This document shows positions 16,655 to 32,835 of a stretch of 64,000 bases of DNA, piece after piece. The stretch spans positions 495,221 through 559,220 of the forward strand of contig CAJJDP010000032.1 in the NCBI GenBank assembly GCA_905182995.1, written 5' to 3'. The notes beneath the pieces are model-generated. The model worked only from the letters and a program-made list of their open reading frames with translations. It searched no databases and was not told where the DNA came from. How positions within the stretch are numbered: position 1 is the first letter of the stretch; every line of letters begins with the position of its first letter. A program made the position numbers and the translations under genes. The DNA comes from Paramecium octaurelia (taxonomy: Eukaryota; Ciliophora; Oligohymenophorea; Peniculida; Parameciidae).

Positions 16655-17661
16655 TCAAAGTGTGTTAATTAATTATAGTATTTTTTATTTCCATTATTGT
16701 TTTTCTTCCTCATTCACTTTAGCCAATGACATTTCGAAACACTCAAATTACAATTTTATGTGTTATTCACTTTCGAATTGGCTGGTGTCGAGATCATCAT
16801 TGTTGAATATCTGCTAATTTGGACTTTAATTGTTATTGTAGTCTTCCACGGAATGAAAATGATCACTCATGGAATGTTAGGAGGATTGCTTAAGTTAAGT
16901 AGGTTTTTCTGTTTAATCCAATTTATTTTGGTGAATCTAAATTTAGAAATTAAAGTAACGAAATACTTCTATTGCATATTAATCATGAAGAGTTAAAAAG
17001 TATTTTAAATTTTCCTCGAACTCTTATAATACTTTGACTAGATCTTAGGAATGAGGTGCTTGTTCATTTTATTTTAAAGAGAATTGAATCTTTCTCAAGG
17101 TCTCGATAAGTGTCTATCCACGGGAATGAAACTATATAATGATGAAGCAAAATTACGCTATCACATCGACAACGAGGACTTTAAGTGGATGATAAAAAAC
17201 CACCAACTGAAGACACATTTGTTTATTTATTGCCAAATGAATCTCGGTCTTATAATATTTTATATGGTTTACTAGAATTGCTGTCTTTTATTTTTTTATG
17301 AGAATCAATTCTTTGGCTCTTTTAGCGATCTTCTGCAGTCGCTTGTATGACTTAGAGTTGAAAATCTTTTTAGGAAAGTTAAAGTTCTAAAATTTAGATG
17401 CTCAAATAGTCATACTCAAAGTATTTTGATCTCTTTCAGATTATCGCAGAGTTTCCAAGGTTTACTCCAATAATTGCTTATATTGTTTGATCTCCATCTC
17501 CAGAGACTTATTGCTCTACTACAGTTTCTAAATTTTAGATAACGAATTACTTGATTATCAGATTAGAGGTTGGGAATAATTTAAAAGTTAATCACTTATT
17601 TAGGTGAACTTTCGATAGATTGACTTGAATGAATAATCTCAACATCATCATCATCCAACAT
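16655..17661 (-). CDS. Coiled-coil protein, 309 aa, unknown function
   Basis: Not recognised. The start at 17661 gives an acidic N-terminus (MLDDDDVEIIHSSQS). Three introns (17528-17550, 23 nt; 17387-17415, 29 nt; 17132-17156, 25 nt) restore one 310-codon frame. After the first intron a clear heptad region follows (SNKSLEMEIKQYKQLLEQTL), then a basic segment, a Ser/Cys-rich linker (TQSPRCRCDS) and a helical C-terminal part. Only 19 bp separate its stop from the start codon of the PLD-like gene downstream, so that gene's promoter must overlap this one's 3' end. It is probably a structural or scaffold protein, judging by the coiled coil only. Confidence 0.82.
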
Positions 17662-17854
17662 TGTTGTACTAATTTAAAATATTATATGTATATACACTCC
17701 AATAAAATTTATAAATATACATACATATAATCATTAGTTGTTTTAGCCACATGCATTATTATGATAAAAAATCGAGGCTAAATGATGTTTGATTTTGAAA
17801 GAAAAAATATATAAAAGATTTTTTTTGTTTTATTTATCATTCCAATCTCCCCAT
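17662..17854. promoter_or_regulatory. Divergent promoter region between coiled-coil and Pumilio genes
   Basis: A 193-bp AT-rich spacer between two divergent starts. It contains a T-rich tract near 17,820-17,835 and TATA-like runs. No defined motif was recognised. Confidence 0.45.
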
Positions 17855-19704
17855 ATGAACAACTAAAATGATGATTATCTGCCTTCGTTGCTAAAGGAAT
17901 TTCAGGGAACCGAAAATGCAGAGGGACAGTTATCTGAATACCAGAAAGTTAAGTAAGGGCTTCTTTGTTATTACAAGACTGGGGAACTTAGGCTTGATGA
18001 CTCCAATGAGCAACACATTAACAACAGACTTCGAGTAGATGACATTGGACACATCACCTAAAGAAAGTGTAATCAATCAAAATAACTATCTCAATATTGA
18101 CACCATTGATGAATAAGAAGAAAACATATGCAAATTATAAGTACCTGGGACACTTAATGCTTAGAAACATTAAAGTTTTAAAGTGCCCAAAGAATAAAAA
18201 CGAAAATCTCCAAAACACAAAACTTGTTAACCGCAACCGACTGAACCTCTGAGTCAAGGAGTTGAAGAGAATTAGGATGCCATTTTGGAAATGTAATCTC
18301 CTAGCTCGAATGATACTCCTTCACTTAATGCTTAAACTTTATAATTAATCAAAGAACTCTGGAATTCAGAAAAGAATGAGTCTGAGTACTTCCAGGACAT
18401 CATAGATGGTCATTCCATCCCTCAAGGACTGTCTTATGAATATAGTTACCTCAATTAACCGATTTACTCTCCGCTTCTTGAATCTCAAAGTCCCTAAGTA
18501 CAATTTGAACCAGATATTGAAATGGATCTTTGTGTGACCTCTTTAGTAGTAATAAACATGGCTTAAATCTATAGGATTAACTTTGGGGAAACCAGATTGT
18601 AAGCCGAAAGTTGCAGAAAATGTTGGAACAAGGCACTTAGGAACAGAAGGAGTTGATCGCCTAGAAACTGGAACGCATCAGTCCCTAAATTGAGAAAGAC
18701 GTATTTGGCAATTATGTTGTGTAGAAGCTCTTTGAATGCAGTATGTTTCATATCAAGTTTTAGCTAATCAAAAGATACAATTAAGGATGTTCAATAAATT
18801 GAAATCTCATTTCTATGATCTATCTAAGAATAACTTCGGATGCAGAGTAATGCAGAAATTGATTGAATATACCTACAATCGTGAAGAGTTACAATTAGTT
18901 GTGCTATAGCAATTGCAATCTAATATGAGATCATTGATCTATGATTTAAATGGCAATTATGTCATTTTCAAAATGTTAGAAACTTATGACAAATTGAAAA
19001 TGGAATTTCTCATTCCCATTGTAGAAGAATCTGTAAATATACTCATTCAACTATTTAGTTTAACTACATGGGCTAATAAATATATGGCTGCAAAATTATT
19101 CATAAAGTTATATAATAATATACTCCACAACAAATAAGTAGAATAATTAGATTATCTGTGTAGAATTATAGTATACTGAGTTAAACTGAATATGGAAATT
19201 ATGTCTTATAACATATTTTATAGTATTGGAAACCAAGCTAGGAAAAAGGATATTTAGTTCAATTAGTTATATAATAATTTTACTAGCTTAGCATTAATAA
19301 ATATGCAAGGTATCTTACCCTATATCATTTCAAGTAATACTGTAGAACGAGCCTTAGAAGTCTTAGGCAAGCAAGAACTGATCGCAGTCATGAAATGGCT
19401 TCTCTGTCGAAGTCCAAATTAATAGTAAAATCATTTTCCCACTATCCTTAGTTCAAGCAATTTCGTTGTCTTAGCTAATCATCAATATGCAAACTATGTT
19501 ATAAAGAAATTTCTAGTTTTATGTGACCACAATGTACAAAAATATATATCAGATCATTTATATTAAAATTAATCAGAGTTAACAGCCATCAAATCGACTG
19601 TGCATGGTATCATATAAATAGAGTATAATAGGCCAAAGAATTTATAGTCTATTAGAAAAATAAATCCAACACTGAGCTTTATTACAAATATCTAATTTCG
19701 ATGA
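17855..19704 (+). CDS. Pumilio/PUF-repeat RNA-binding protein
   Basis: PUF proteins bind mRNA 3' UTRs through eight helical repeats and repress or localise transcripts. Five introns (17953-17977, 18546-18574, 18741-18763, 19033-19058, 19310-19334; 23-29 nt) give 573 aa. After a disordered Q/S/P-rich N-terminal half, successive repeats are visible: LWGNQIVSRKLQKML, VFGNYVVQKLFEC, NFGCRVMQKLIEY, DLNGNYVIFKMLE, QQIYGCKIIHK, TEYGNYVLQHIL and HQYANYVIKKFL. These carry the usual N/Q..Y/R..Q base-contact positions. Exon joins fall within repeats and preserve them. It converges with the next gene, the two stops being 18 bp apart. The family is certain; the RNA target is unknown. Confidence 0.94.
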
Positions 19705-19722
19705 ATAAATATAAAGAATATA

Positions 19723-20891
19723 TCATGATAAAAATTAACTATATCTTCTTAAATCTTCTTCGCTAATTACAACACTATCTAAAGATTAAAGCAACTTGTT
19801 ATTATTTTGTTCTTCAATTTAATCCTCTATCTTGCAACTAGCTGTGTATTTATACTGGGAATTAAATACTATGAGTCCCTTCCTAAATTATTCTGTTGGC
19901 AAAATCGATAGTGTTTCTAAAATAGATTCTCTGAACTCTTCTAAGTTGATGTTCATATCATCATTCTCAATGGCTGAAATATCCCTATTAACTTGGGTTA
20001 CTTTGAATATATCAAAAAAGATGTGGAATCTTGGATTTTCCTTCATCCTCTATTTATTCGATATGAATTCATAGCAATTAGATTCTAATTATTCCATAAT
20101 TTGCTTAGTACAATGTTCAATTTTATTATCCAAAGCACTTATTTTATATTTAATTTCTGTGTTTTTCGTATATTAATAGATCAACTTATTACTACAATTA
20201 CAGACAATATTACATAGCATAAAACTCATTTTTATTTGAAGCTCTATAAATGGATACTTGTTCTTAAGTGATTGTGAATACAAGATCTTCTTCGAAATCA
20301 AATTTGCAATCAGAATACTCAATAAATTTCTCCATTTCTTACCTAATTAAAATAATTCCAAAATACTTCCTTCCTAGCATAAAGCTGCTCCTGTGGAATT
20401 TATTTTTATCTTCATTTGCTTTTAACCTCCTTCTTTTGTAATCTTATATATTTTGAATTCCTTGTCGTATTTGGTGAATTAATAATTCTCATTCTAATTG
20501 GATTGTGAATCATAATTATTTTAACTTAATTAGCTCAGCATATAATCAAGATAAAAAGAAAATTTGTAGACCTTTGTTAAAAATAAAATCTTGAATGGTT
20601 GCTCATTTCTACGCAACTTACGTTTTATGCTTATACCCCCTAAGGATGGCTCATTTTTTTTGTGTGACAATAAATAAATTTAGTATTATAGCTTCCCTGA
20701 GTTAATCTTTAAAATTTACCATTCAAATTCAGCTCTTTGATCAACTCATCTATAATTTAGCCAACTGTGGTTCCTCTGTTATACCTTACTTTAGCATAGA
20801 GCTTCATGTCTGTTTTATAGTACACCTTGACCATATCATTCTCTTATTGTTGTTGCGACAGCTTCCGAAAAGAATTTGTAAATAAACTCAT
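19723..20891 (-). CDS. Hypothetical protein, 381 aa, possible ubiquitin-like N-terminal domain
   Basis: Not firmly recognised. One 23-nt intron (20697-20719) gives 382 codons. The N-terminal 100 residues (KVYYKTDMKLYAKVRYNRGT, then VGQIIDELIKEL) have the strand-strand-helix look of a ubiquitin-like or Ras-binding domain. A beta-rich middle (FKIYKITKEGG, MKIKINSTGAALC) could be PH-like. The rest is helical, with a Cys-rich patch (LCNIVCNCSNK). Its ATG lies 12 bp downstream of the Tousled-like kinase stop on the same strand, so its promoter must lie inside that gene's 3' end. The gene model is well supported; the domain guesses are weak. Confidence 0.8.
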
Positions 20892-20903
20892 TTAATAATA
20901 AAC

Positions 20904-22624
20904 TCATTTTCTCATATAAGGGTGATTGCATGCTTAGTAAATATCAAATCTATCCTTCTATTTATGATTTAAACATCCCTCGATGAATTCCTTGCATTCC
21001 TTTGACAAAGTTGGTTTTTCTGGAAACACTACTTTTTCTGAAGTCTCAATTATCTACAATTAAAAATCAAATTTACCCTATGTTTCAATATAATTTCTTA
21101 GCTTTCTCCATTTCCAAAAGGCTTCAATCCATAGAGCATTTCAAAGAAGATAACTCCAATTGACCAAATATCTACTTTGTTTGAAATTACTTAAGGATTA
21201 TCTGCCTAAGCGAAACATTCAGGAGGTAGATACCAAAAGGTGCCAACACCTTAGGTTGTAAATTCAATCTGAGAATTTTCTTACTCTAATTCTTTACACA
21301 ATCCAAAATCACAAAGTTTTACATCATTCTAATTGAATAAGATATTTTATGGCTTAATGTCATAATGGATAATTTTATTGGAATGAATATACTTTACTGC
21401 TTCAAGCAATTATTAGATAATTAATTTTGCTTCCTTCTCCTCAATCATACCATATTTCTTCATATAAAAAGATAAATCTTAACCACTACAAAATTCTAGA
21501 ATAGTACAAAAAGTGTTAGAGTCAATCTCAACGGAATCAAACAATGATATAATATTTGGATGCTATAGTTATTTATGTATTCTAAATTCCTTTGTTACTA
21601 ATTTAACATAATATGATTTTGAATTGATGGTCCAGTTAGAATTTAATTAGTGAATTTTGCATGCCACATATTTCATCTCTTTTAAGTCATAACCCTAAGT
21701 TATCAAAACTAGATATACCTTATATACTTCACTGAAACCTCCCTTGCCTAAGAGAGATAATAATACATATCTCTCACCGATTACAGGATATTAATCACTA
21801 TGTTTGAATTTGGCATGCTATTCATCATATCTTAATTTCAAATCTCTAATAAATAACTATTTTTCATTTTCTAAGCCATTTAATTATTTCTCCAATTATT
21901 CCTCTTCTCTTTGAAGAATCAGATAATTCAATGATTCTCTTGACAATGATATATTGTATTAATTCTCACATAAATCTAATTGTTATCGAATACTTCCCAA
22001 TTTCTCCTTAAGATCTTTAATTTCTTTACTATCAAACCAAACTTATATGATTTTTGTTTTCTCCCTTGTATATTAATATTGTCCATATTTTTTTGTATTC
22101 TTTTCAATTAATTAATTCCTTGTTGTTCTCTAATGTTAATCTAATTCAATAGCAAATGCTTTGATAGCTGTATCATATTTAAAAGACGACGTTTTAAAAT
22201 TCTACAATTTAGTGATTATGAAATACTTGAATTTACTGTGTTAGGTCGGAGATGTGCTATTCCAACTATTTAACATGTGAATCCTTTATAGCCAGTTCAT
22301 TTAAGCTTCTTTTCAATGCATCGATCGTATGTGTTTCGTTGTTTTCTTCAATTAAGGTTTCTTTATTATATTTATTATAATGCTATTTATTTTATGCATT
22401 TTTGGTAAACTAAGTAATTTGTAATTATTTAAGGAGTGTTTAATCATAAACAGACTTTCGGGCGGGTTTGACTTAAAATTATGAATGAAGTTCGTACTTT
22501 CGAATGATGGTGTGCTTTCCTTTTAGAATTATTCAAGAATTTCAATTTTTGGTTTCTTAAATATACGGGCTTCCAAATCAGCCAATCTCTCTTTGCAGTT
22601 TTGTGGTAGCTTATTAATATTCAT
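20904..22624 (-). CDS. TLK: Tousled-like serine/threonine kinase
   Basis: TLKs phosphorylate the histone chaperone Asf1 and act in chromatin assembly. Four introns (22472-22497, 22202-22226, 21695-21718, 21054-21076; 23-26 nt) give 540 aa. The N-terminal half is helical or coiled coil. The kinase domain starts [17 protein letters not shown], a TLK hallmark, and continues with [13 protein letters not shown], the catalytic loop HYDIKPQNILF (HYD, as in TLKs, rather than HRD), CDFGL, and the activation segment [13 protein letters not shown]. The C-terminal lobe has [20 protein letters not shown] and KPFG. All catalytic residues are present. It is divergent from the 1,360-aa gene with a 164-bp spacer. 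Confidence 0.95.
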
Positions 22625-22788
22625 GATGAGAATTAATGTAACTAAATATAATTGATTAATAGTAACATTATGTATTATAAAAATTCAAAGGATAAAATCA
22701 TTCAGAAAGGTAAATTATGAAATGTTTATCAATTATTATTATAAATGTGAATAATAATATTAAACTTTTATTTATTTAATTTATCAAT
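22625..22788. promoter_or_regulatory. Divergent promoter region, TLK / 1,360-aa gene
   Basis: A 164-bp, very AT-rich spacer separates two divergent start codons and so must serve both. No recognisable element was found. Confidence 0.45.
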
Positions 22789-25700
22789 ATGCACCTAGTA
22801 CAAAGTAATGTTTGTGTGGCATCATTCGATCTTACTCAAGAGGCAATCAAAGTTCAAATTAATGAAAGATAAGGAGATAGCAAATACGCTAATGTGAAGT
22901 TATAAATCAGTTTAAAAGAAGATTGTTTAATCACTCATTTAATTTTGAAATGGAGCGATACTTCAATTAAAGGATTCGCATTTTCATCTTTAGAATGTTT
23001 GGATTGCTTTGATTAAAATTATAATCGTCTGATCAATAGCAAAGAAGTTGTGAATACTGAATAATGCAGTGGCTAATACAAAATAGTTGGTCTTGGATTT
23101 GGCCGAAAACTCAGGCTCTCCTTTAGTGTTTGCGAACCTCCCCAATAATTAGAAAATAAGCTCAAGGCTAAACTGTCAATCCAAGTGTACGGATATCAAC
23201 TCTATTAATCCCCAGCTGCTAATTAAATGGTCGCCCTATTAAACATAAGCCACATCTTCAAAAAAAATAATAGAGAAATCAATCAAGCAGAAGCAGACAT
23301 ACTCTTAGGCTTATCTCTTCTTTCCTCAAGAAGATTTGTTCAAGCTGCTGAAATATTCAAGAAAGTCGCCAATTTTTATGCTGAAAAAGCTCAAATCCTT
23401 GTCAAGCAAAAAGATTACTACTTTCTTAGAGCAAGTGGACTTTAAATACTAATAGCCGATTCAATTAATTAACCTTCCATGCTAAATGAGAAATTACAAG
23501 CCTTAAAATAGGCTGTGCAATATATGAATATTTCATATGATAAAACTCACCTGCTTTTTACATTATAAAATACAGATTCTTATGAGTGTGTATTAAGACT
23601 TTCAGATGATTTAATTAAAATCATAAGCAGAGTACTTCTGTTAGAGGATAACCAAAACTTCGATGCTTTGAGAATGGCAAATATGAGGTGCCTTGAATTT
23701 ATAATAGAATAGCATGGCTGTGGTTTAGGTGGGCAGATTATCTAGATTTTTAAGTTATTTTTGAAAATGCTAAATTAATAGCAAGGATAATTGATAATTG
23801 AAATGATCTATAAGATAGTCAATATGATATTGTAGGAATTAAGTTAAGCAACCTTAAAGCTCATTTAAGATATATGGAATCAAATTATTATACAAGGATT
23901 ATTTGATGTGAATATTGAAGGGTAAAAGTTAATTATGAAGATTTGCGAATATTTATTATAAGCAGATTAAGCCCATTTTAGAATAGATATCTTATTCTTG
24001 AAGCAGTTAAATTAAGTAGAAGAATCAAAGATATGGAATCTAGTATTGTAAAATATTATACCTAAATAAAATGAAAAAAAAATAAGTAAAATTTTAACAT
24101 GGGTTAACCAACAATTGATAGAATAATTGAACTTCACTAATTATAACAATTTATAGCAATCACAATAGTATCAGATAATTAAACTATTATAATTGATATC
24201 TATTATAATTAGATAGCAAAAAGAAGAATCATAGATTCCATTTTTTGAAGAGTTTCTCAATAAATAGTTAACAAATACCATAAAAATTAAGTAACTCTAC
24301 ACCACAGCCAATCAAAACCTAATTATCTTAAAACCTATTTTAATCAAACTATTGGATTAAACAGTTAAAGGTAAAATCTAATTTGATTGCTTTGAACTTG
24401 TGTGGAATATTCTTATAGAAATTTTAATCGAGGGGAATGAATATGATCAAATGTATGAACTCATCCATCCATTTCTATAAAATATATTTCTTATATGCTA
24501 AACTACATCTCCTGGCTAAGATATCCTAGTTGTGTTGGATAAAATCCTAAAGACTATATAATTTTAATGTCCTTAATTGATATCGAAGTTTGAATCCTAA
24601 ATATATTCATATGTCGAGATCTTTTGCTAAAGAGTACCTCATAGCATTCATGATGAAACATTCAAGATATTTGACATCTTAATAGCCTTCAGTTAGGACT
24701 TTTTGGATTAGGCATTGATTGAGAAATGTGTGATGGCTTTGATTGATTAATACACAGTTAAAGGGCAAGCTTAAAAGTAATCGAAACAGAACTTCATCAA
24801 GATGATTGTGTAATATTAGGCTCATTTCAATTCTTTGATCTAGGTTTGTCTGATCGAAAATCAGGAACCTTAAATTTAATCAAATTTACTCTCTGAGAAT
24901 AAAAATGATTATCGACAAGATAGAGAGAAAGAGAAGAAAGAATTTAAATCTGATAATAAGTAATTAACCTAAGAATATGAAATTTTTAATGAAAAAGTAT
25001 AATTTATTTGTGAATTGTTTTCAGATATGGGATAATAATTTAAAGTAGTAGCTTAATTGATTTTGAATACTCCTGAATTTATTTCCTCCTTAATTAATTT
25101 AATTAAGTCACTCAATTCAAAAATCAGATAGAAAGGACATTTAACACTTTAATTGTTAGTGGATTGTTATATCAATATAGAAACAAGTACTCGAATTAAA
25201 ATCTTTGAAGATAGAATTGTTTTTGTAAAATTTATTAAAGATATTCTCACTCACTCTCTTCAAGATAAAACTGATTCCAAATGTGTATTAAACTCATTGC
25301 TTATTTTGAATAACATTTTCAATCTTAAATTTCAAAAGAGTGAATATTCTAAAGTCTTAGATGAAGTATCCTGTCTTTGGAATGAAGTATCTGACTTAAT
25401 AGACACTCCTTTTAATAGTATTTATGTATTATTCTTTGATCTTCTTAATCAATGGGGATAACTATTAAATAAAATGCCCAATTCAAACAAACTTGATGAT
25501 TTTATAGAAAAGATATTTGTGTGGACTTAAGAAAAATTGGATTGCTAGGAACCTTGGCATTAATATAATATTTTGAAATTTTGTGGCTACATCTTTGGTC
25601 TAGATTCTGGTAAGAACTTTAGAGTGTTTCCTTCTATCAATTCTTCTTTTTTTGAGCAAGCAAGCAAGTTGCAGAGTAGTCAAAATAAGCAGTTGCAGTT

Positions 25701-26894
25701 AATGTCAATTGTCATGATTTAATTATGCACTCCTGAGCAAATAGCAATTCGAATTATATAATAGATGGCAGAACAATACAATCAATTAAGACATAGACAA
25801 AATAAATAAAGAGATTAAATTAATAGATAATCAGAAAACATAATATAATAATTATTTCAGAGGTAGAATTCTGTGAAGGATTTAATGATGCAATCAGATA
25901 CTTTTGGATCCACATCTATGGATGAATTTGAATTAAATTAAGAAGACTTTTTATGGATACGTAAAGTTGACTAGGAAGTATTGTCCCAGTGCTTATAAAC
26001 ACTGTTTATGTATTAGGTTTAATAGGAAAGCAAAATTAAACAATCAGATATTTTAGATAAGGAGATTAGTATGAAATAGAGTAATAATTTAAATTAAAAT
26101 GTTAATAAAAACATTCTGGATGACGACCCTATAGATTTGGATGATTTGGGAATTATTGAAGTTGATGATGAAGAATGGAATGAGTATGATGATCTAAGAA
26201 AAATTCCAATATTAAAAGAAAGAATTAAAACAATTTCCCCTCATATTGGTAGCAGAACTCCCAACGTGGGAATAGGGAAACAAAACTAGGAGAGAAGGTC
26301 AAGTGGTAATAGACAGGTCTTTGATTAAAGGAAAGGAGAGGTGGAAGATTAGGTGTTGAAGACTTTAAGGCCTCATAATTAAGTATTTCGACCTTTGACA
26401 CCTCCTATTGGATAGCAGCCATAATAGAACTTTTCAGGAACGACTGAAATTCAAAGGGATATGCAGTTATTCTCAGATTATATGCTTTAAAACCCATAGC
26501 AATTTTAGAAGATAATGGAAGAGATAAAAATAAATAATAATACAAATTCACAATCTTAATTGTAGTAACCTATAGCATAAATGGAATAACAAGATTAGTA
26601 ATTTGAGAATTCAAGAAGGAGAGTTGATGAATTGGAATTTGATCCGTAATTTTCAAATTCAAGTTAGGATGACATTACAGAGGAACCATAACTTAAATCT
26701 AATTAATAGTATAATATCTAACATATTTTAGACATTAATAAAAAAAGAAGAAATCAAAAAAGCAGCCTTCTGTTAAGAAAGTGAAATCACCTATTCAACA
26801 TTCCTTGTATCACTCTTAAAAAATATCAAGCTCATAATTGGTAGGTAAAAGTGATGAGAAAATTAAGAAAAAGGGTAAAACTAAATAATCTTGA
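22789..26894 (+). CDS. Large helical-repeat (HEAT/ARM-like) protein, 1,360 aa, unknown
   Basis: Not recognised. The frame is open for more than 1,300 codons, with one 23-nt intron near the 3' end (about 26,709-26,731); the spliced length is 1,361 codons. The first ~140 residues are beta-rich (VCVASFDLTQEAIKVQINER, IVGLGFGRKLRLSFSV). Then a tetratricopeptide-like helical pair follows (ADILLGLSLLSSRRFVQAAE), then long alternating helices resembling HEAT/ARM solenoids. From about residue 1,100 there is an acidic segment (DDDPIDLDDLGIIEVDDEEW), a Q/P-rich disordered region, and a basic tail (KKKKSKKQPSVKKVK). A scaffold role is inferred from shape only. It converges with the ABCC gene, with an 87-bp gap. 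Confidence 0.85.
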
Positions 26895-26981
26895 GAATTA
26901 TTAAAGTAACTTCACAATTTACTAAAATTTTATAGTTATAATATAATTTTAGAAATAGTGTAAATATTTCTCTCTATAAAA

Positions 26982-31012
<4,031 letters not shown>

Positions 31013-31363
31013 CTAAATTATAAAAAATATTCAATAATATGGAATCCACATAATATTCTTATAATTCAAACTTATATATATAATGATAAATTTAAATTAT
31101 AAATATAAAGAGGCTTATGAAATTAATCAATCTAAATTTAATTTCCATCAGATATTTACACTCTCCATTTAATTAAATAAGATATTATTATATATTTCAC
31201 AATTTAAAACATAAGTTCCATTCTTTAATTGAATTAAAAATCTCAACGCTAAAAATGACTTGCTGATTTGTCTAAACAATTTATTCGGAAGTAGAGATTA
31301 ACATTTCCAATATTTCTAATAATAAGTAAATATAATATAAATATAATATATTTTAATATTAAA
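31013..31363. promoter_or_regulatory. 351-bp divergent intergenic region, no gene seen
   Basis: This stretch separates divergent starts of the ABCC and a coiled-coil gene. It is AT-rich, with a TATAATATAAATATAATATA tract just upstream of the + strand gene. It presumably holds both promoters. No open frame of coding character was seen. Confidence 0.5.
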
Positions 31364-32398
31364 ATGGATAACGAGGAAGCTGTTTAAATACTGATATTAA
31401 AATCTTAGTAATAGGTAAAAATGGTCAATATGCTTAATTCTCAACTTGAGAAATCGAATAACGAAAAATCCGAATTGCGATTTCAAGTAAATGTGCATTA
31501 CTAATCATCAGCTAATTGCCTTATAAAATGATAATATGACATTAAGAAGAGAAAAAGAAGGGTTACACTTTCAACTCGAATAACTGTCGAAACAATTAAT
31601 GAATAACGACTAGAAAAAAGATGCTCAAATTGGATAATCAAATTTGGTCGAATAAAGTTTGCAATAATAAGACAATAGGAAAAATGATTCATCTCAAATA
31701 AAATAGGAGTTGATAGAAAAGGAATATCAAAAGTTATTAAATGAAAATACTAAGGTGCTTAAAACAGTGTAAGATTTGGAAGGAAAAAATTAATTACAAG
31801 CCATTAAAATTGAATAACTTTAACATCAAATATTAGAAATATAAAATGAGGTCAACTTCAAAGAAGCACTTATTAAAAAAAAAGATAATCACATATAGGA
31901 TTACGAAAGAAGGATATCTCATCTAATTGATTCGCATTAAGAGTAAATCTTTGGAATGGAACATCAAATTTAAAAAATGAGGGATTATATGTTATAAAGT
32001 TATCATCAAAATGGAATCGAGAATTAAAATCACTAAGTTGAAATGTCCAAGCTATTATTCAATACAGGGAATTCGAATCAAAATACTAATATCTTATTAA
32101 AAAATGATTAATAATAGAAACAATTGCCATAAAATTCTATTCCTCCATTATAACAGTTGCCAGTATATAAATGAAAAAGTATTAATAGTTATCTGGAGAG
32201 AGATTTAATACCGACATCAATGAACTCTAAGCACCATCATCTGGAAGACAACAGGCTAAACAAAGTACTGCCAATCCAGGACAGATGAGACAATCTAATG
32301 AGCAGAATACCTTTTAACTCAACACTGTGTAGTCTGAGTTTAGTAGTATATCTTAGCCAAAAGTGTCTGAAAGATTTAAGAATAGTGATTATAATTGA
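31364..32398 (+). CDS. Coiled-coil protein, 327 aa, unknown function
   Basis: Not recognised. Introns at 31487-31511 (25 nt) and 32163-32188 (26 nt) give 328 codons. From residue ~5 to ~220 the sequence is an almost unbroken heptad-type coiled coil rich in Q, E, K, L and N (QVKMVNMLNSQLEKSN, REKEGLHFQLEQLSKQL). The last third is disordered and Q/S/N/P-rich. There is no signal peptide or membrane segment. Coiled coils of this kind are common in ciliate basal-body and cytoskeletal proteins, but nothing specific supports that here. Confidence 0.83.
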
Positions 32399-32835
32399 AA
32401 TTAAAATTTAGATTTTGTAAACTAAAACATTCAAAACCTAAAATCTAATATAATATGAAAATATATACATCACATCCATTATTATTATGTTTACTTTATG
32501 ATAAGTAGTAGTTTTTTCCAATTAGAAATATGTTAAAATGTAATTATATTTAAAATTACTTACTCAAACAATATTGTAAGATATAAATCTGCTTTTATCT
32601 TAATACAAAAGGTTTATATATATTTAAATAGTATTTTTTTGAATAAGTTTTAAGAGCGTCACTCAACATTGAGTAAACTATAAAAGGGAGGAGATTATGT
32701 GAAATATTAAATTATTAAAAGCTCGTATAATAATTATTCATTTTAAAAATAATGTGATATTATTTTGAAAAATAATTTTACGAATACTTGATTTAAAATA
32801 CATATCGAGAATAATGAATTAATTATTATATATAT
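32399..32835. other. 437-bp spacer before the Na+/H+ exchanger gene, no gene seen
   Basis: AT-rich sequence between two + strand genes. It includes a slightly less AT-rich island near 32,650-32,700 (AGAGCGTCACTC, AAAAGGGAGGAG) and a TATATATATG run just before the exchanger start. It should contain a 3' UTR and a promoter. No coding frame was identified. Confidence 0.5.

Noticed and set aside
16760-16996. Hydrophobic + strand open frame resembling a transmembrane protein
   Set aside because: It is antisense to the coiled-coil gene on the - strand, which spliced cleanly with three introns.
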